Shown: piece after piece, positions 26,756 to 36,054 of the stretch | How positions within the stretch are numbered: the stretch's first letter is position 1 | How the letters are laid out: the number at the start of each line of letters is the position of its first letter | Program-made: the position numbers and the translations under genes | The notes under the pieces: model-generated | What the model was told of the DNA's origin: nothing | The model's database searches: none | Seen by the model: only the letters and a program-made list of their open reading frames with translations | Origin: Methylophaga sp. | GTDB lineage: Bacteria; Pseudomonadota; Gammaproteobacteria; Nitrosococcales; Methylophagaceae | Reading direction: 5' to 3' | Assembly: GCA_030148085.1 (NCBI GenBank) | Contig: JASBUF010000030.1 | Span: 1 to 64,000 of the forward strand | Length of the DNA: 64,000 nt

Positions 26756-27240
26756 CAAAGACTGTAATTCGTAGAGCAAGCTTGGATGATGTGTCGGCCT
26801 TAACCGCCCTGCTAGAAAGTTGTGCTGCAAGCATGAGCGAGCGAGGAATGCATCACTGGCTCGGTGTTTATAATGAAACCAGTGTGGCTTCAAACCTGAA
26901 CAGCAAAACCGTGTTTGTTTTAGAAACCGAGAATGAATTGGTCGCGTGTGTGGCCTTGGGCACAGAAGCGGCTGGGTACTACTCTACATGCTGGCCCGAT
27001 GCCCCCAAAGCTGATTTTTACATCACCCAGCTTGCCGTTAGACCCGACAAGCAGGGTTCAGGCTATGGCAAACAACTGGTTAAGCACTGCTTAAATCAGA
27101 TTGGTAAACATAGTCTGCAACTCGATGCCGTCGACCATTACCCAGCCTTATTAGTGTTTTATCAAGCTCTCGGCTTTGAGATTATTGCCACCGGTACTGG
27201 CCTCGGTGACAAACGTCATCTTTTTCGCTTTAAACGCTGA
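26752..27240 (+). CDS. GNAT-family N-acetyltransferase
   Basis: The ATG at 26752 overlaps the chrA stop (ATGA). The 162-residue protein starts TVIRRASLDDVSALTALL and contains ITQLAVRPDKQGSGYGKQLV, the GNAT acetyl-CoA loop (Q/R-x-x-G-x-G/A pattern). The C-terminal YQALGFEI is also typical. The acceptor substrate is unknown. Coupling to chrA suggests co-expression, not necessarily common function. Confidence 0.88.
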   Translation: MTKTVIRRASLDDVSALTALLESCAASMSERGMHHWLGVYNETSVASNLNSKTVFVLETENELVACVALGTEAAGYYSTCWPDAPKADFYITQLAVRPDKQGSGYGKQLVKHCLNQIGKHSLQLDAVDHYPALLVFYQALGFEIIATGTGLGDKRHLFRFKR

Positions 27241-27301
27241 TCCTGTCCCTTCTGTTGTGACACAATAATACTATGGTCCAATCCAATGCCGGGGGGCCGC
27301 T

Positions 27302-27496
27302 ATGGTACATCCACTCGAAGAAGACACGATCACCTGCCCCTACTGCGGTGAGCCTCTCACTCTGCTTGTCGACTGCTCTGTCGCCGAACAAGAATATATA
27401 GAAGACTGCGAAGTCTGTTGTTGCCCGATCCAGATTCACTCTCAGGTGACTGATGAGGGTCAACTTCAACTCACCGCTCATACTGAAAATGAATAA
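27302..27496 (+). CDS. CPXCG-motif cysteine-rich small protein
   Basis: The 64-residue protein has TCPYCGEPLTLLVDCS and EDCEVCCCPIQIHSQ, two zinc-ribbon-like cysteine knuckles, and a very acidic composition. This matches the conserved CPXCG family of gammaproteobacteria with no known function. It is short but well conserved in such genomes as a class. Confidence 0.85.
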   Translation: MVHPLEEDTITCPYCGEPLTLLVDCSVAEQEYIEDCEVCCCPIQIHSQVTDEGQLQLTAHTENE

Positions 27497-27576
27497 TCGA
27501 AATATTTAAGGTTAAATTGCTACTGTAAACCTGTTAAGTTCATCAGTGTGCTTACTAGCGGCCATTCAAACTCACT

Positions 27577-27606
27577 ATTTTTGTGAGATACATCGCATTT
27601 TTGTGA
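27577..27606 (+). repeat. Two direct repeats of ATTTTTGTGA, 20 bases apart
   Basis: ATTTTTGTGA occurs at 27577-27586 and 27597-27606, a period of 20 bases, close to two helical turns. It lies about 130 bases before the start of the decayed RTX gene and could be a tandem activator site. Confidence 0.4.
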
Positions 27607-27736
27607 ACTGCAATCAATATTTTTAGCTTAGAACCGATATAACCTTCGTAAGGTTTGCATCTCAAGGGTCTGACATTTAACGTCATCTTGAATGTATATC
27701 TTGATTTAGTATGTGTTCTTGACTTGCTGGGGTGGC

Positions 27737-29682
27737 ATGGGCATCAATCAAGTTCAAAGCAATGTAGCTTCAAAAGATAGCCCGCTATGAACGGATGTCT
27801 CACTGCTTGCAGACATGATTTCACTGCTCATAAGTCAAGTGAGTACAGACTCGCCTGCCGATCAGACGATATTTTCCAGGCTTGAAACCTCTAAGGATAT
27901 CTTTTTCGACTTTGACGATGCCGGTGTATTAACCATCACCGGGTTTGGCAACACTATCAATGAAAATGCAGTCTCTCTAAAAGAGACCGAAACATCGGTC
28001 AACCCAGTTGAACCATAGTCAACCCGAAGCGGTGGCTTATCGTTAGAGGAAATTTTTCCAGCCCTTTTCGGCGATGATCAGTCCTATTTCAGCAAATCCG
28101 CTCTTGTTGAATACCTAAACCCACAGACTCTTCCTATCGCAGGGTTTGACGCCTTATATAACTCGTTATCTTCATATAATCAGCCAGTTAACCAAACCCA
28201 TCAAGATACCGACTCTCAGCTCATTTTCATTGAGCAATACCTAAGTGCCCATAACGACCACTTCAATACCGTCGAAGACACCGTTTTAAGTGGCTCGGTG
28301 GCGATGAATGACAGCACAACATCCACCGGTACTCTTAGCTTCTCCCTAGAAAGCAATGTCAGTCATGGTAGTTTGTTATTCACAAACACAGGATCTTTCA
28401 CTTATACCCCTAATGCCAACTATAGTGGATCAGATAGCTTTACCTACACAGTAACTGACTCGAAAACTAGTCAAACAAACAGCCAAACCGTCATTTTGTC
28501 TGTTGTTACAATCAATGACGCGCCCGTGGCAAGCAACTATGTTGTCAGCCCCATAACGGAACAGATGGCTTCGACTACCAAGTCACGGACAGTGCTATTG
28601 GAGAGACTTCAACGCAATCTGCCAGCATTGAAGTAAGCCCTTCAAGTGAACCACCAGTAGTGCAGGCTCAGAGCACTAGTCTATTGGGGCTGATAGGTCT
28701 GTCTACATTGGGTGTTATGGATTTTGGAACACAGGACATTAATGCTGGTGATGCAGACGGTGATCTGACGTCTGTCGAGATCAAATACACTGCATTACTT
28801 GGCCTAGGAACTTATACCCTATCCGCATCAACAGCCTTAGCTGCAGAACTAGGCTTAGAAGTGAACGTGGTCAATGACCCCGGTGTTCTGGGATTGATTA
28901 GCCCCAGTTCGACAATGATGATTACGGCTGTCGGTGGCGGCGATATCGACAATCTCGATATCAATGAACTATTGGCCAGTGTGCAATTCAATAGTGGTGG
29001 CTCTGTTATTTCCCCCGCCCTGCTAACACTGAATGTACTCAGTGCAACCACTGTCACCGCAGAGGATTCTGAAGGTCAGACTACCTCAGCGACCGTTTCC
29101 AGCCTAGTGGATGTATCAGCTCTAGATACATTACTGGGCGACAACAGTATTCAAGAAGGCACTTCCGGCAACGACACACTAACAGGAACGGCTGATAGTC
29201 ACAGTCTGTACGGATTCGATGGTAATGACACCCTGTCAGGGAGTGATGGTCAAGATCTAATACGTGGCGGTGGTGGAGACGATCAACTTAATGGTGGCGC
29301 TGAAACTGACTTACTCATTGGTGGTGAAGGCAATGACACGCTTCAAGGTGATGCTGGCGCTGATATTTTCCGTTGGGAATCTGGTGATGAGGGTACTGTT
29401 GGCAGTACGGCACAAGATACGGTCAATGATTTTGATACATCTGAAGGCGATGTACTTGATCTGCGTGACCTGCTGAGTGGTGAAGAGTCTGGTGATCTGC
29501 TTGACTATTTGGATTTCAACTTTAATGGCAGCGATACTGAAATCGCTGTTTCAGTCGATGGCAGTGGTGATGTCACACAGAACATTATCCTGCAGAACGT
29601 CGAACTGACTGCAGCGAATACGCTAAGCAATCAACAGGTTATTGATAGCTTATTGGCAGACAACAACCTCATCACAGACTGA
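27737..29682 (+). pseudogene. Decayed type I-secreted RTX/cadherin-like surface protein
   Basis: A reading frame begins at 27737 (MGINQVQSNVASKDSPL) and meets a TGA at 27788 and a TAG at 28016, yet continues in the same frame as protein-like sequence to about 28550. That part includes TVEDTVLSGSVAMND and GSFTYTPNANYSGSDSFTYTVTD, a cadherin/VCBS-type repeat. Near 28550 the frame shifts: VASNYVVSPIT is joined to NGTDGFDYQVTDS in another frame, as if much of one or more repeats had been deleted. The C-terminal frame (to 29682) has RTX nonapeptides (GNDTLTG, GFDGNDTLSG, GGGGDDQLNGG, GGEGNDTLQGD) and a type I secretion tail. No secretion genes are nearby. It was probably an adhesin or exoenzyme and is now broken. 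Confidence 0.8.
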
Positions 29683-29756
29683 CATTAATCATCAGGAATT
29701 TCGCGTTATTATCGGTAGTCAATAACACAAGAACCGATGAAACAAGGATGGAACAA

Positions 29757-30629
29757 ATGACGCTATTCCGCATACTGGCCCTTGTCCTAGCCACCACCTT
29801 CATGAACACCGTGCTCGCTGATAACTACAGTATCACTCAAATACAAGACAACCTTTACCGCTACAGCAGCGGTACTCATCATGCCGTTTTTGTGGTCACT
29901 GACGGAGGCATTGTTCTGACCGATCCGATATCGTTTGAGGGGGCAAGCTGGCTCAAACAAGAACTGAAGAAACGCTTTAAGCAACCCGTTCGCTATGTCA
30001 TTTACAGCCACAGTCATCATGATCATGTCTACGGTGGCCAGGTTTTTGACGAGCCTGGCGTCACGTTTATCTCCCATGAATGGGCAAGGGATGATTTACT
30101 CGCTACCCGTGCCAACACCAAAATCCCTAACCTCGTGTTCAATGATGAACTCACCCTGCATCTTGGCAATACTCAGATCGATTTGCGTTATCACGGCCCC
30201 AACAACGGCAAAGGCAACATTTCCATCAACTTTCCCCAACATCGTGTATTGCATGTTGTGGACTGGGTGGTGCTTGGCCGTATGCCCTATAAAAACCTGC
30301 CCGGCTACGATATCCGCGGCACGATCAACTCGACCCGCGATGTGCTGGCAATGGATTTTGACCTGCTCGTTGGCGGCCATGCTGAGATGGGCAATAAAGA
30401 CGACATCCGCGCCTACCTTCGCTACCTTGAACAACTCTATAAAGCAGTATTGGAAGGCATGCGGGCTGGCAAAAGCCTGGAAACACTGCAGCAGGAAATT
30501 CGCTTTGATGACTATAGCCATCTCGCCATGTACGAAGAGTGGCTGCCTCTCAATATTGAAGGGGTATACAACGACCTGAGCAATCAGTCCTACCTGTTGC
30601 TCCGTCCGGAGTTGCCAGTCAACGACTGA
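29757..30629 (+). CDS. Exported metallo-beta-lactamase-fold hydrolase
   Basis: From the ATG at 29757 (AAGGA, 8-base spacer) the 290-residue product has a signal peptide ending VLA before DNYS. The zinc motif is YSHSHHDHVYGG, an HxHxDH site, with later His residues in HVVDWVVLG and GGHAEMG. It resembles exported MBL proteins found in PQQ-linked relay systems of methylotrophs, but that link is only suggested. An in-frame ATG at 29748 is the alternative start. Confidence 0.85.
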   Translation: MTLFRILALVLATTFMNTVLADNYSITQIQDNLYRYSSGTHHAVFVVTDGGIVLTDPISFEGASWLKQELKKRFKQPVRYVIYSHSHHDHVYGGQVFDEPGVTFISHEWARDDLLATRANTKIPNLVFNDELTLHLGNTQIDLRYHGPNNGKGNISINFPQHRVLHVVDWVVLGRMPYKNLPGYDIRGTINSTRDVLAMDFDLLVGGHAEMGNKDDIRAYLRYLEQLYKAVLEGMRAGKSLETLQQEIRFDDYSHLAMYEEWLPLNIEGVYNDLSNQSYLLLRPELPVND

Positions 30630-30672
30630 TCTTTATTGCTAAACGTTTATCTGTGCTCAACTATAACAATAA

Positions 30673-30705
30673 GCAGAGATACCCGTTTTAACGGGTATCT
30701 CCTGC
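30673..30705. terminator. Long hairpin between convergent genes
   Basis: GAGATACCCGTT (30676-30687) pairs perfectly with AACGGGTATCTC (30690-30701), with further GCA/TGC pairing outside. No T-run follows, so it may act by structure, or separate the MBL gene from the convergent dehydrogenase. Confidence 0.55.
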
Positions 30706-30708
30706 AGA

Positions 30709-32073
30709 CTACTTAATCCACACCTGCTTGGCATTCACAAATTCCTTGATGCCATGCGGGCCTAGCTCACGACCAAAGCCTGATTTTTTAATACCGCCAC
30801 TAGGCAAACGTGGATCGGTTTTGACAATGCCGTTGATAGCGACCTGACCGGCATTGATTTTCATCGCCAGTTCTTGAGCCAGATTGGCATCGGAAGTCCA
30901 TAAACCTGCCCCCAAACCAAACTCGGTATCATTGGCCAGTTCCAGGGCATGCTTCGCGCTCTCGGCTTTAATAACACACATTACCGGGCCAAAGGTTTCT
31001 TCACGAAACGCAACCATTTCCGGCGTCACATCCACCAGCATCGTCACCGGGTATAGAAAGCCCTTACCCTCCGGCAGAGTGCCACCCAATACACAACGCG
31101 CACCAGCCTTGATGCTCTCTGTGACCTGCCGATGTAAATTGTCACGCAGATCTACGCGGGCTATCGGGCCGATATCGGTCGTGTTTTCCAGCGGATTGCC
31201 GAGTTTTAACTTCGCCAGCCTTGTCTGTAAACGTTCTATAAATGCGTTGTATACGGGCGCTTCGACAATAATGCGTTTTGCAGCGATACAGGACTGACCG
31301 GCATTGATAATCCGGGACAAGGTGGCGACATCAGCGGCAGTATCCAGATCGGCATCCGCGAGTACGATAAAAGGGTCACTTCCGCCCAGTTCCAACACCG
31401 AATGTTTAATTTCAGACGCCGCCATTGAGGCCACTTTGCCCCCTGCCCCGGCCGAGCCTGTAAACGATACGGCGGCAATACGCGGGTCACGGATCGCCTT
31501 TTCTACCAGCCGTGTTTCCACCGGCAGGTTGACCATAATATTGTCCGGCACACCGGCATCCCTGAAGACCTGTTCGATGGCCTCGGCGCAGCCCGGCACA
31601 TTAGGGTCATGTTTCATCACGCAGGTATTGCCCGCCATTAAGGCTGGCGCCAGATAACGAAATGCCAGCCACAGTGGGGCATTCCACGGCAAAATGCCCA
31701 GCAAGGTGCCCAAAGGCTGATAGCAGACAAAACTCAGAGAGGCATCTGAGGGTAGCTCCTCTCGATGCAGGTACGCTTCCGCGTGTTCGGCATAATGCTC
31801 AGCGCACCAGGCGGCTTTTTCCACTTCCGGGCCGCCCTCTTTCACCGGTTTGCCCATCTCTTCTGCCATCAGGATGGCCAGCTTTTCTTTGTTTTCACGA
31901 AGACTCGCTGCTACCCGTTTCAGCACATCAGCGCGCTCGGCGATAGGCCGTTGACTCCAGTCAGCAAAGGCTTTATCCGCAGCAGCGATCTTTGCCTTAA
32001 TCCCACTTTCATCTAGTGCGGGATAGCGTTGAATCACTTCATTGGTATAGGGGTTGGTTGCAATTAACATCAT
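30709..32073 (-). CDS. NAD(P)-dependent semialdehyde dehydrogenase, probable DoeC role
   Basis: The 454-residue aldehyde dehydrogenase has all key parts: LGILPWNAPLW, FTGSAGAGGKVA, catalytic Glu in LELGGSDPF and catalytic Cys in NAGQSCIAAKRI. It resembles succinate-semialdehyde dehydrogenases of the Sad/YneI group. In this operon its likely job is oxidising aspartate semialdehyde to aspartate, the last step of ectoine breakdown. The start is the ATG at 32073 (GAGGTG upstream), 4 bases after the M24 gene's stop; the longer frame would overlap that gene. Confidence 0.85.
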   Translation of the reverse strand: MMLIATNPYTNEVIQRYPALDESGIKAKIAAADKAFADWSQRPIAERADVLKRVAASLRENKEKLAILMAEEMGKPVKEGGPEVEKAAWCAEHYAEHAEAYLHREELPSDASLSFVCYQPLGTLLGILPWNAPLWLAFRYLAPALMAGNTCVMKHDPNVPGCAEAIEQVFRDAGVPDNIMVNLPVETRLVEKAIRDPRIAAVSFTGSAGAGGKVASMAASEIKHSVLELGGSDPFIVLADADLDTAADVATLSRIINAGQSCIAAKRIIVEAPVYNAFIERLQTRLAKLKLGNPLENTTDIGPIARVDLRDNLHRQVTESIKAGARCVLGGTLPEGKGFLYPVTMLVDVTPEMVAFREETFGPVMCVIKAESAKHALELANDTEFGLGAGLWTSDANLAQELAMKINAGQVAINGIVKTDPRLPSGGIKKSGFGRELGPHGIKEFVNAKQVWIK

Positions 32074-32077
32074 CACC

Positions 32078-33352
32078 TCATTTAGATTGCTTGCTGGCTT
32101 TTTTTTCACTGGCAGCGTCATCTGTATCAGCGTCAGCTTTTCCACTACTTCTCGCTTTACCCAGATCAATCAACTTCTTGTCGGCCTGATCGGGTTTAAC
32201 GGTAAAGTCGCGATCGAGAGTAAAGAATGATTTACAGCCATCGGCAGTGATATAGATGGTGTCTGAAATACCGCAGGTTTTGTCACCATCGACGCCCCAC
32301 ATCCAGGGAATGAGGTGAAAGGTCATCCCCTCCCGCAGAATTGCTGACTCGCCTTGTTTCAGACTGCAGATATAACCTTCATCCCAGCTGGGTGGGAAAG
32401 CAATGCCAATGGAGTAGCCGGAGCGGGTCACTAGTCTTGCGCCGACATCATTGTTGGTAATGATGTTACGGACCAGATTATCCACATCAGACACGGTCAT
32501 GCCGGGTTGCACAGTATCGTGAACCGCTTTCAGCGCCATTTTCATGCGTTCCTGCGCTTTATACATGGAGTCGCTCAACTCACCGAGAACCACGGTACGC
32601 ATCATCGCTGTGTGATAGCGGCGGTAACAACCGCCCACCTCCAAAAACACATGCTCACCGGGTTGGACGGTACGCCCTTCCCAAGTCGCATGACCAATCA
32701 TGGTTCGTGGCCCGGATGTCACATAGGGCATCACCGCAGGTGGCTCACCACCAGCACGGAACATACCGTCACTGATGGCAGCACCAATCTCGTTTTCAGT
32801 CACACCTGCCTTTGCGGCTTCCAAGCCCGCTTTCATACCGGCTTCGGTGGCCACAGCGGCTTTTTTCATCAGCTCGATTTCCACCGCCGATTTGCAGATA
32901 CGGCCTTGCTCCACAATGCCAAAGCAGTCTAGCAACTTACCTTCGGTCAGCGTGGTATGAACAAAGTCCTGCTGATAGGCAGGGAAAAAATAACTGTTAC
33001 GTTCATAGCCAATGCGCTTATTGGAAAGACCGAATTCACGCAGCGCATCGACCAGCATCTGAATCGCATCGCCGGTATCGGGGTAAGGCCTTGTTCGCTC
33101 TACCCAAGTACGGGCAATGATGTTGGACTCTTCCATTGCCCTGGTGATCATGAATGGTTCCTGTTCCAGAGGCACCACCAGGGCCTGAAAGAAGGAGTAG
33201 CCGGTGGTCTGATAATCCGTCAGATACATAATGTTTTCCGGGTCGGTAATCACCACCGCATCCAGCAGCCTCTCGGCAATTCGCACTCGTAACTCACTTA
33301 GGCGGCGTTCATATTCCTCAAATGGAAAGGTCATATCATCGCGTTGTCTCAT
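32078..33352 (-). CDS. doeA: Ectoine hydrolase-like M24-family protein (DoeA/EutD type)
   Basis: The 424-residue protein has the creatinase-type N-terminal domain (TDPENIMYLTDYQTTGY) and a pita-bread C-terminal domain. Where metal M24 peptidases have ligands, this protein has replacements: Asp-Asp becomes Glu and Ala in FLEVGGCYRRYHTAMMRT, the His loop becomes SGYSIGIAFPPSWDEGY, and the last Glu pair is lost (TFHLIPWMWG, CGISDT). Metal-free sites of this type mark ectoine hydrolases, which open ectoine to N-acetyl-diaminobutyrate. The tail from residue 400 is charged and probably disordered. It overlaps the aminotransferase stop by ATGA. Confidence 0.8.
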   Translation of the reverse strand: MRQRDDMTFPFEEYERRLSELRVRIAERLLDAVVITDPENIMYLTDYQTTGYSFFQALVVPLEQEPFMITRAMEESNIIARTWVERTRPYPDTGDAIQMLVDALREFGLSNKRIGYERNSYFFPAYQQDFVHTTLTEGKLLDCFGIVEQGRICKSAVEIELMKKAAVATEAGMKAGLEAAKAGVTENEIGAAISDGMFRAGGEPPAVMPYVTSGPRTMIGHATWEGRTVQPGEHVFLEVGGCYRRYHTAMMRTVVLGELSDSMYKAQERMKMALKAVHDTVQPGMTVSDVDNLVRNIITNNDVGARLVTRSGYSIGIAFPPSWDEGYICSLKQGESAILREGMTFHLIPWMWGVDGDKTCGISDTIYITADGCKSFFTLDRDFTVKPDQADKKLIDLGKARSSGKADADTDDAASEKKASKQSK

Positions 33353-34623
33353 GCCGCTTCCTCCATGACCTGGGTGGTGACATCAACCAGAATTTTCAGC
33401 CCTGTATTCAGATCGTCTTCTGGGATGGTCAACGGTGGAATCAGCTTGACCACCCGGCCGCCGGTGCCGCAACTGGCGATAAGCAAACCGGCTTTAAAGC
33501 AGTTATCAACGATCTTCTTCGCTCGCTCACCGGTGAGCACATCTAGTCCGATAATCATGCCTTTGCCGCGAATCTGAACCTGATCAAAGCGTTCTTCTAA
33601 TGGCACCAAGGCCTGATTCATCACATGCGCTTTGTCTTCGACCTCTTTCATCAGTTTGTCGTTTTCGAAATAGCTGAGCGCTTCGCTACCTGCGACAAAA
33701 GAAAGGCTCTGGCCACGGAAGGTGCCGGTATGCTCACCCGGCGACCAGTACTCATCCACTTCCGGTTTAATCAGGTTCATCGCCAGTGGCGTACCCATCC
33801 CGCCAATCCCTTTGGCCAGACAGATAATGTCCGGGTCGATGCCCATATCATCAAAACTGAAAAACGATCCGGTGCGGCCCATGCCGACCTGGATGTCATC
33901 CACTATCAGCAAGGCACCGACTTCCTTGGCTAGGGCCGCGACAGCCTGTAGCCATTCCTTGGAAGCGACATTGACCCCACCTTCCGCCTGCACCGTTTCC
34001 AATAAGAATGCAGCTGGCGGCGTAACCCCACTTGAGGTATCACGATACAGACTGCGCATCTGTTCGATGCTTTCCAGACCACAACCAGATTCACAGCCCA
34101 TGCAGGGCTTATTACAACCGAAGGGATAATGGGAAACATGATTGAGAGGTACACCGGCGGCACCTCGGAAATAGCGGTTCGCTGTCGCCGCCAGCGAACC
34201 CAGCGTCATCCCATGAAAACCACGGGTAAAAGCGACAATCTCCTGACGGGATGTCACACGTCGTGCCAGTTTCATCGCCGCTTCCACCGCATTGGTCCCG
34301 GTCGGGCCAACAAACTGCATTTTGTGCGTCATATTGCGAGGCTTGAGAATGACTTTCTCAAAGCGTTCCATAAAGCGCCGCTTGGCTGTCGTCATCATAT
34401 CCAGCGAATGCAACACACCACCGGACTGGAGGTAGTCCACAACGGCCTGTGTCATTCGTTCGTTATTGTGACCAAAGTTCAACACACCGGCACCGGCAAA
34501 AAAGTCGATATATTCTCGGCCATCCTCATCGGTTTGCCTTGCATTTTTGGCTATATCGAACACTACCGGATAAACACGGCAATAAGCCCTGATTGCAGAC
34601 TCACGTTGCTCAAATACACTCAT
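33349..34623 (-). CDS. EctB-like diaminobutyrate-2-oxoglutarate aminotransferase
   Basis: The 424-residue class III aminotransferase resembles EctB: EYIDFFAGAGVLNFGHN, MQFVGPTGTNAVEAAMKLAR, FTRGFHGMTLGSLA, LLIVDDIQVGMGRTGSFFSF, and PLP lysine in CLAKGIGGMGTP. EctB normally makes diaminobutyrate for ectoine synthesis. Here, with a hydrolase, deacetylase and dehydrogenase, the reverse direction (diaminobutyrate to aspartate semialdehyde, the DoeD role) is more likely. No ectA or ectC is adjacent. AGGAGG precedes the ATG at 34623. Confidence 0.85.
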   Translation of the reverse strand: MSVFEQRESAIRAYCRVYPVVFDIAKNARQTDEDGREYIDFFAGAGVLNFGHNNERMTQAVVDYLQSGGVLHSLDMMTTAKRRFMERFEKVILKPRNMTHKMQFVGPTGTNAVEAAMKLARRVTSRQEIVAFTRGFHGMTLGSLAATANRYFRGAAGVPLNHVSHYPFGCNKPCMGCESGCGLESIEQMRSLYRDTSSGVTPPAAFLLETVQAEGGVNVASKEWLQAVAALAKEVGALLIVDDIQVGMGRTGSFFSFDDMGIDPDIICLAKGIGGMGTPLAMNLIKPEVDEYWSPGEHTGTFRGQSLSFVAGSEALSYFENDKLMKEVEDKAHVMNQALVPLEERFDQVQIRGKGMIIGLDVLTGERAKKIVDNCFKAGLLIASCGTGGRVVKLIPPLTIPEDDLNTGLKILVDVTTQVMEEAA

Positions 34624-34675
34624 CAAACACCTCCTGATTGGATTGAGCCACTACCTTGAGCGGCAAAACAGCCGG

Positions 34676-35836
34676 TTATTCTGCTAAAGGCGCACCGACC
34701 AGACGCGCGTATAAACGGGTGACCAAGGGAATCAAACGATCATTAAAATCGTAGAACGGGCTATGACAGACGGCCTGATGCTCAGGTCCATCATTGGCAC
34801 CGATTAGGGCGAAGGCCCCGGGAATCTCTTTCAGGTAATAACTGAAGTCTTCTGAAGCCATAATAGGCATACGAATCGATGTATCCAGACTGGATGTGCC
34901 ATGTTCCTGCTGCCACAGATCCCGCACCCGGGTCGCGGGCGCAGCATGATTTATCGTGGCTTCATAACGTGGCATATGAATAACCTCCGCTTTCACCCCA
35001 TACGCCGCTGCTGTTTGTTCTGCGGTTTCCGTCATGAGTCGGGTGATAAGGTCACGTGTAGCCCTGTCAGACACCCGAATACTGCCGCCTAATTTTGCTG
35101 AAGCCGGAATGACCGTCGCTGCGCTCGGCGCCTCAATGGATGTCACACTGATAACCGCCGCGAGCTGTGGTGGCATACGCCGACTAATGATCTGCTGTAA
35201 GGCCATGGTTACCGCACTGGCTGCGAGCACCGGATCACGACATAGTTCGGGTTGACTGGCATGCCCCCCTTCCCCGGTCAGCACAATCTCGAAGGTGCCG
35301 TTTCCACACATGACGATGTCATCCGGGCAGACTAATTGACCGAACGCCATCGCCGGCCAGTTATGCCAACCATAGATAACGTCGATCCCTTCCAGCGCGC
35401 CGTCCTCAATCATCTTTTTGGCGCCGTGTCCGCCTTCTTCAGCAGGCTGAAACAGTAAAGTCACCGGACCGGGAAGCTCTGCTTCAACGGACTTTAACCA
35501 ACGCGCTGTAGCCAGCAAAGTCGCCGTATGGCCATCATGACCACAGGCGTGCATCTTACCTAGCTGTGTTGATTGCCACGCATGTGAGGTTTGCTCGCTA
35601 ATCGGCAAGGCATCCATATCTGCACGCAGCGCAATATGTTGGCCCGGTGCATCTGGATTCAGACGACCGAGGGTGCCGAGCCCCGCGCAGGCTTGCCAGG
35701 GAATACTCAACTCAGTTAATTCACGGCGGATCACGTCTGCAGTACGCACTTCCTGCCAACCGAGCTCAGGATGCCGGTGCAGGTCGTGGCGCAGTTGCTG
35801 CGCATTGTCGATCGCGTGTTGCCAGATGTTAGCCAT
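34676..35836 (-). CDS. M20-family deacetylase, probable N-acetyl-diaminobutyrate deacetylase (DoeB2 type)
   Basis: The 386-residue amidohydrolase has the M20D metal motifs LRADMDALPI, HACGHDGHTATLL and QPAEEGGHGAKKM. The dimerisation domain follows, then a late ligand in MASEDFSYYL. Relatives act on N-acyl amino acids. In this operon it fits removal of acetyl from N-acetyl-diaminobutyrate, the job of DoeB2. It is first in the four-gene unit with AGGAG before its ATG, and 52 bases separate it from the aminotransferase gene. Confidence 0.82.
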   Translation of the reverse strand: MANIWQHAIDNAQQLRHDLHRHPELGWQEVRTADVIRRELTELSIPWQACAGLGTLGRLNPDAPGQHIALRADMDALPISEQTSHAWQSTQLGKMHACGHDGHTATLLATARWLKSVEAELPGPVTLLFQPAEEGGHGAKKMIEDGALEGIDVIYGWHNWPAMAFGQLVCPDDIVMCGNGTFEIVLTGEGGHASQPELCRDPVLAASAVTMALQQIISRRMPPQLAAVISVTSIEAPSAATVIPASAKLGGSIRVSDRATRDLITRLMTETAEQTAAAYGVKAEVIHMPRYEATINHAAPATRVRDLWQQEHGTSSLDTSIRMPIMASEDFSYYLKEIPGAFALIGANDGPEHQAVCHSPFYDFNDRLIPLVTRLYARLVGAPLAE

Positions 35837-35859
35837 CTTGCTCCTTTGCGTTTTTGACT

Positions 35860-35878
35860 CAAAACGGTGCGCGTTTTG
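35860..35878. promoter_or_regulatory. Inverted repeat before the ectoine-degradation operon
   Basis: CAAAACG (35860-35866) and CGTTTTG (35872-35878) form a 7-5-7 inverted repeat 24 bases upstream of the deacetylase start. It may be the operator of this operon. No EnuR/GntR-type ectoine regulator gene lies in the window. Confidence 0.4.
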
Positions 35879-36027
35879 ATATGAATCGAGCGTCTTAGCA
35901 CCTGAACAGGTTGTAATTGCGTAAAAAACACGACGCTTTCAAACTCAGACTAACATCAAGCAAAGCCTGTTCCAATAGTTTGAGTACTAACTATTTATTC
36001 TGTATTTCTATTACTGAAAACAAACAC

Positions 36028-36042
36028 TAGACGACTGGTCTA
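36028..36042. promoter_or_regulatory. NemR-like operator 1
   Basis: TAGACGACTGGTCTA is a TAGAC-N5-GTCTA inverted repeat 12 bases before the TetR-type gene. The same 17-base ACTAGACGACTGGTCTA recurs before yqhD. The half-sites match the NemR box type. Confidence 0.8.
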
Positions 36043-36054
36043 ATCTATGAAATA

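Noticed and set aside
27785-28020. TGA at 27788 and TAG at 28016 as recoded (selenocysteine or read-through) codons in the RTX gene
   Set aside because: No SECIS-like hairpin was seen after the TGA, two different stops are involved, and a frameshift follows. Pseudogene decay explains all three more simply.
33349-34623. Ectoine biosynthesis (ectABC) locus
   Set aside because: Only an EctB-like gene is present; ectA and ectC are absent and the neighbours are degradative enzymes.
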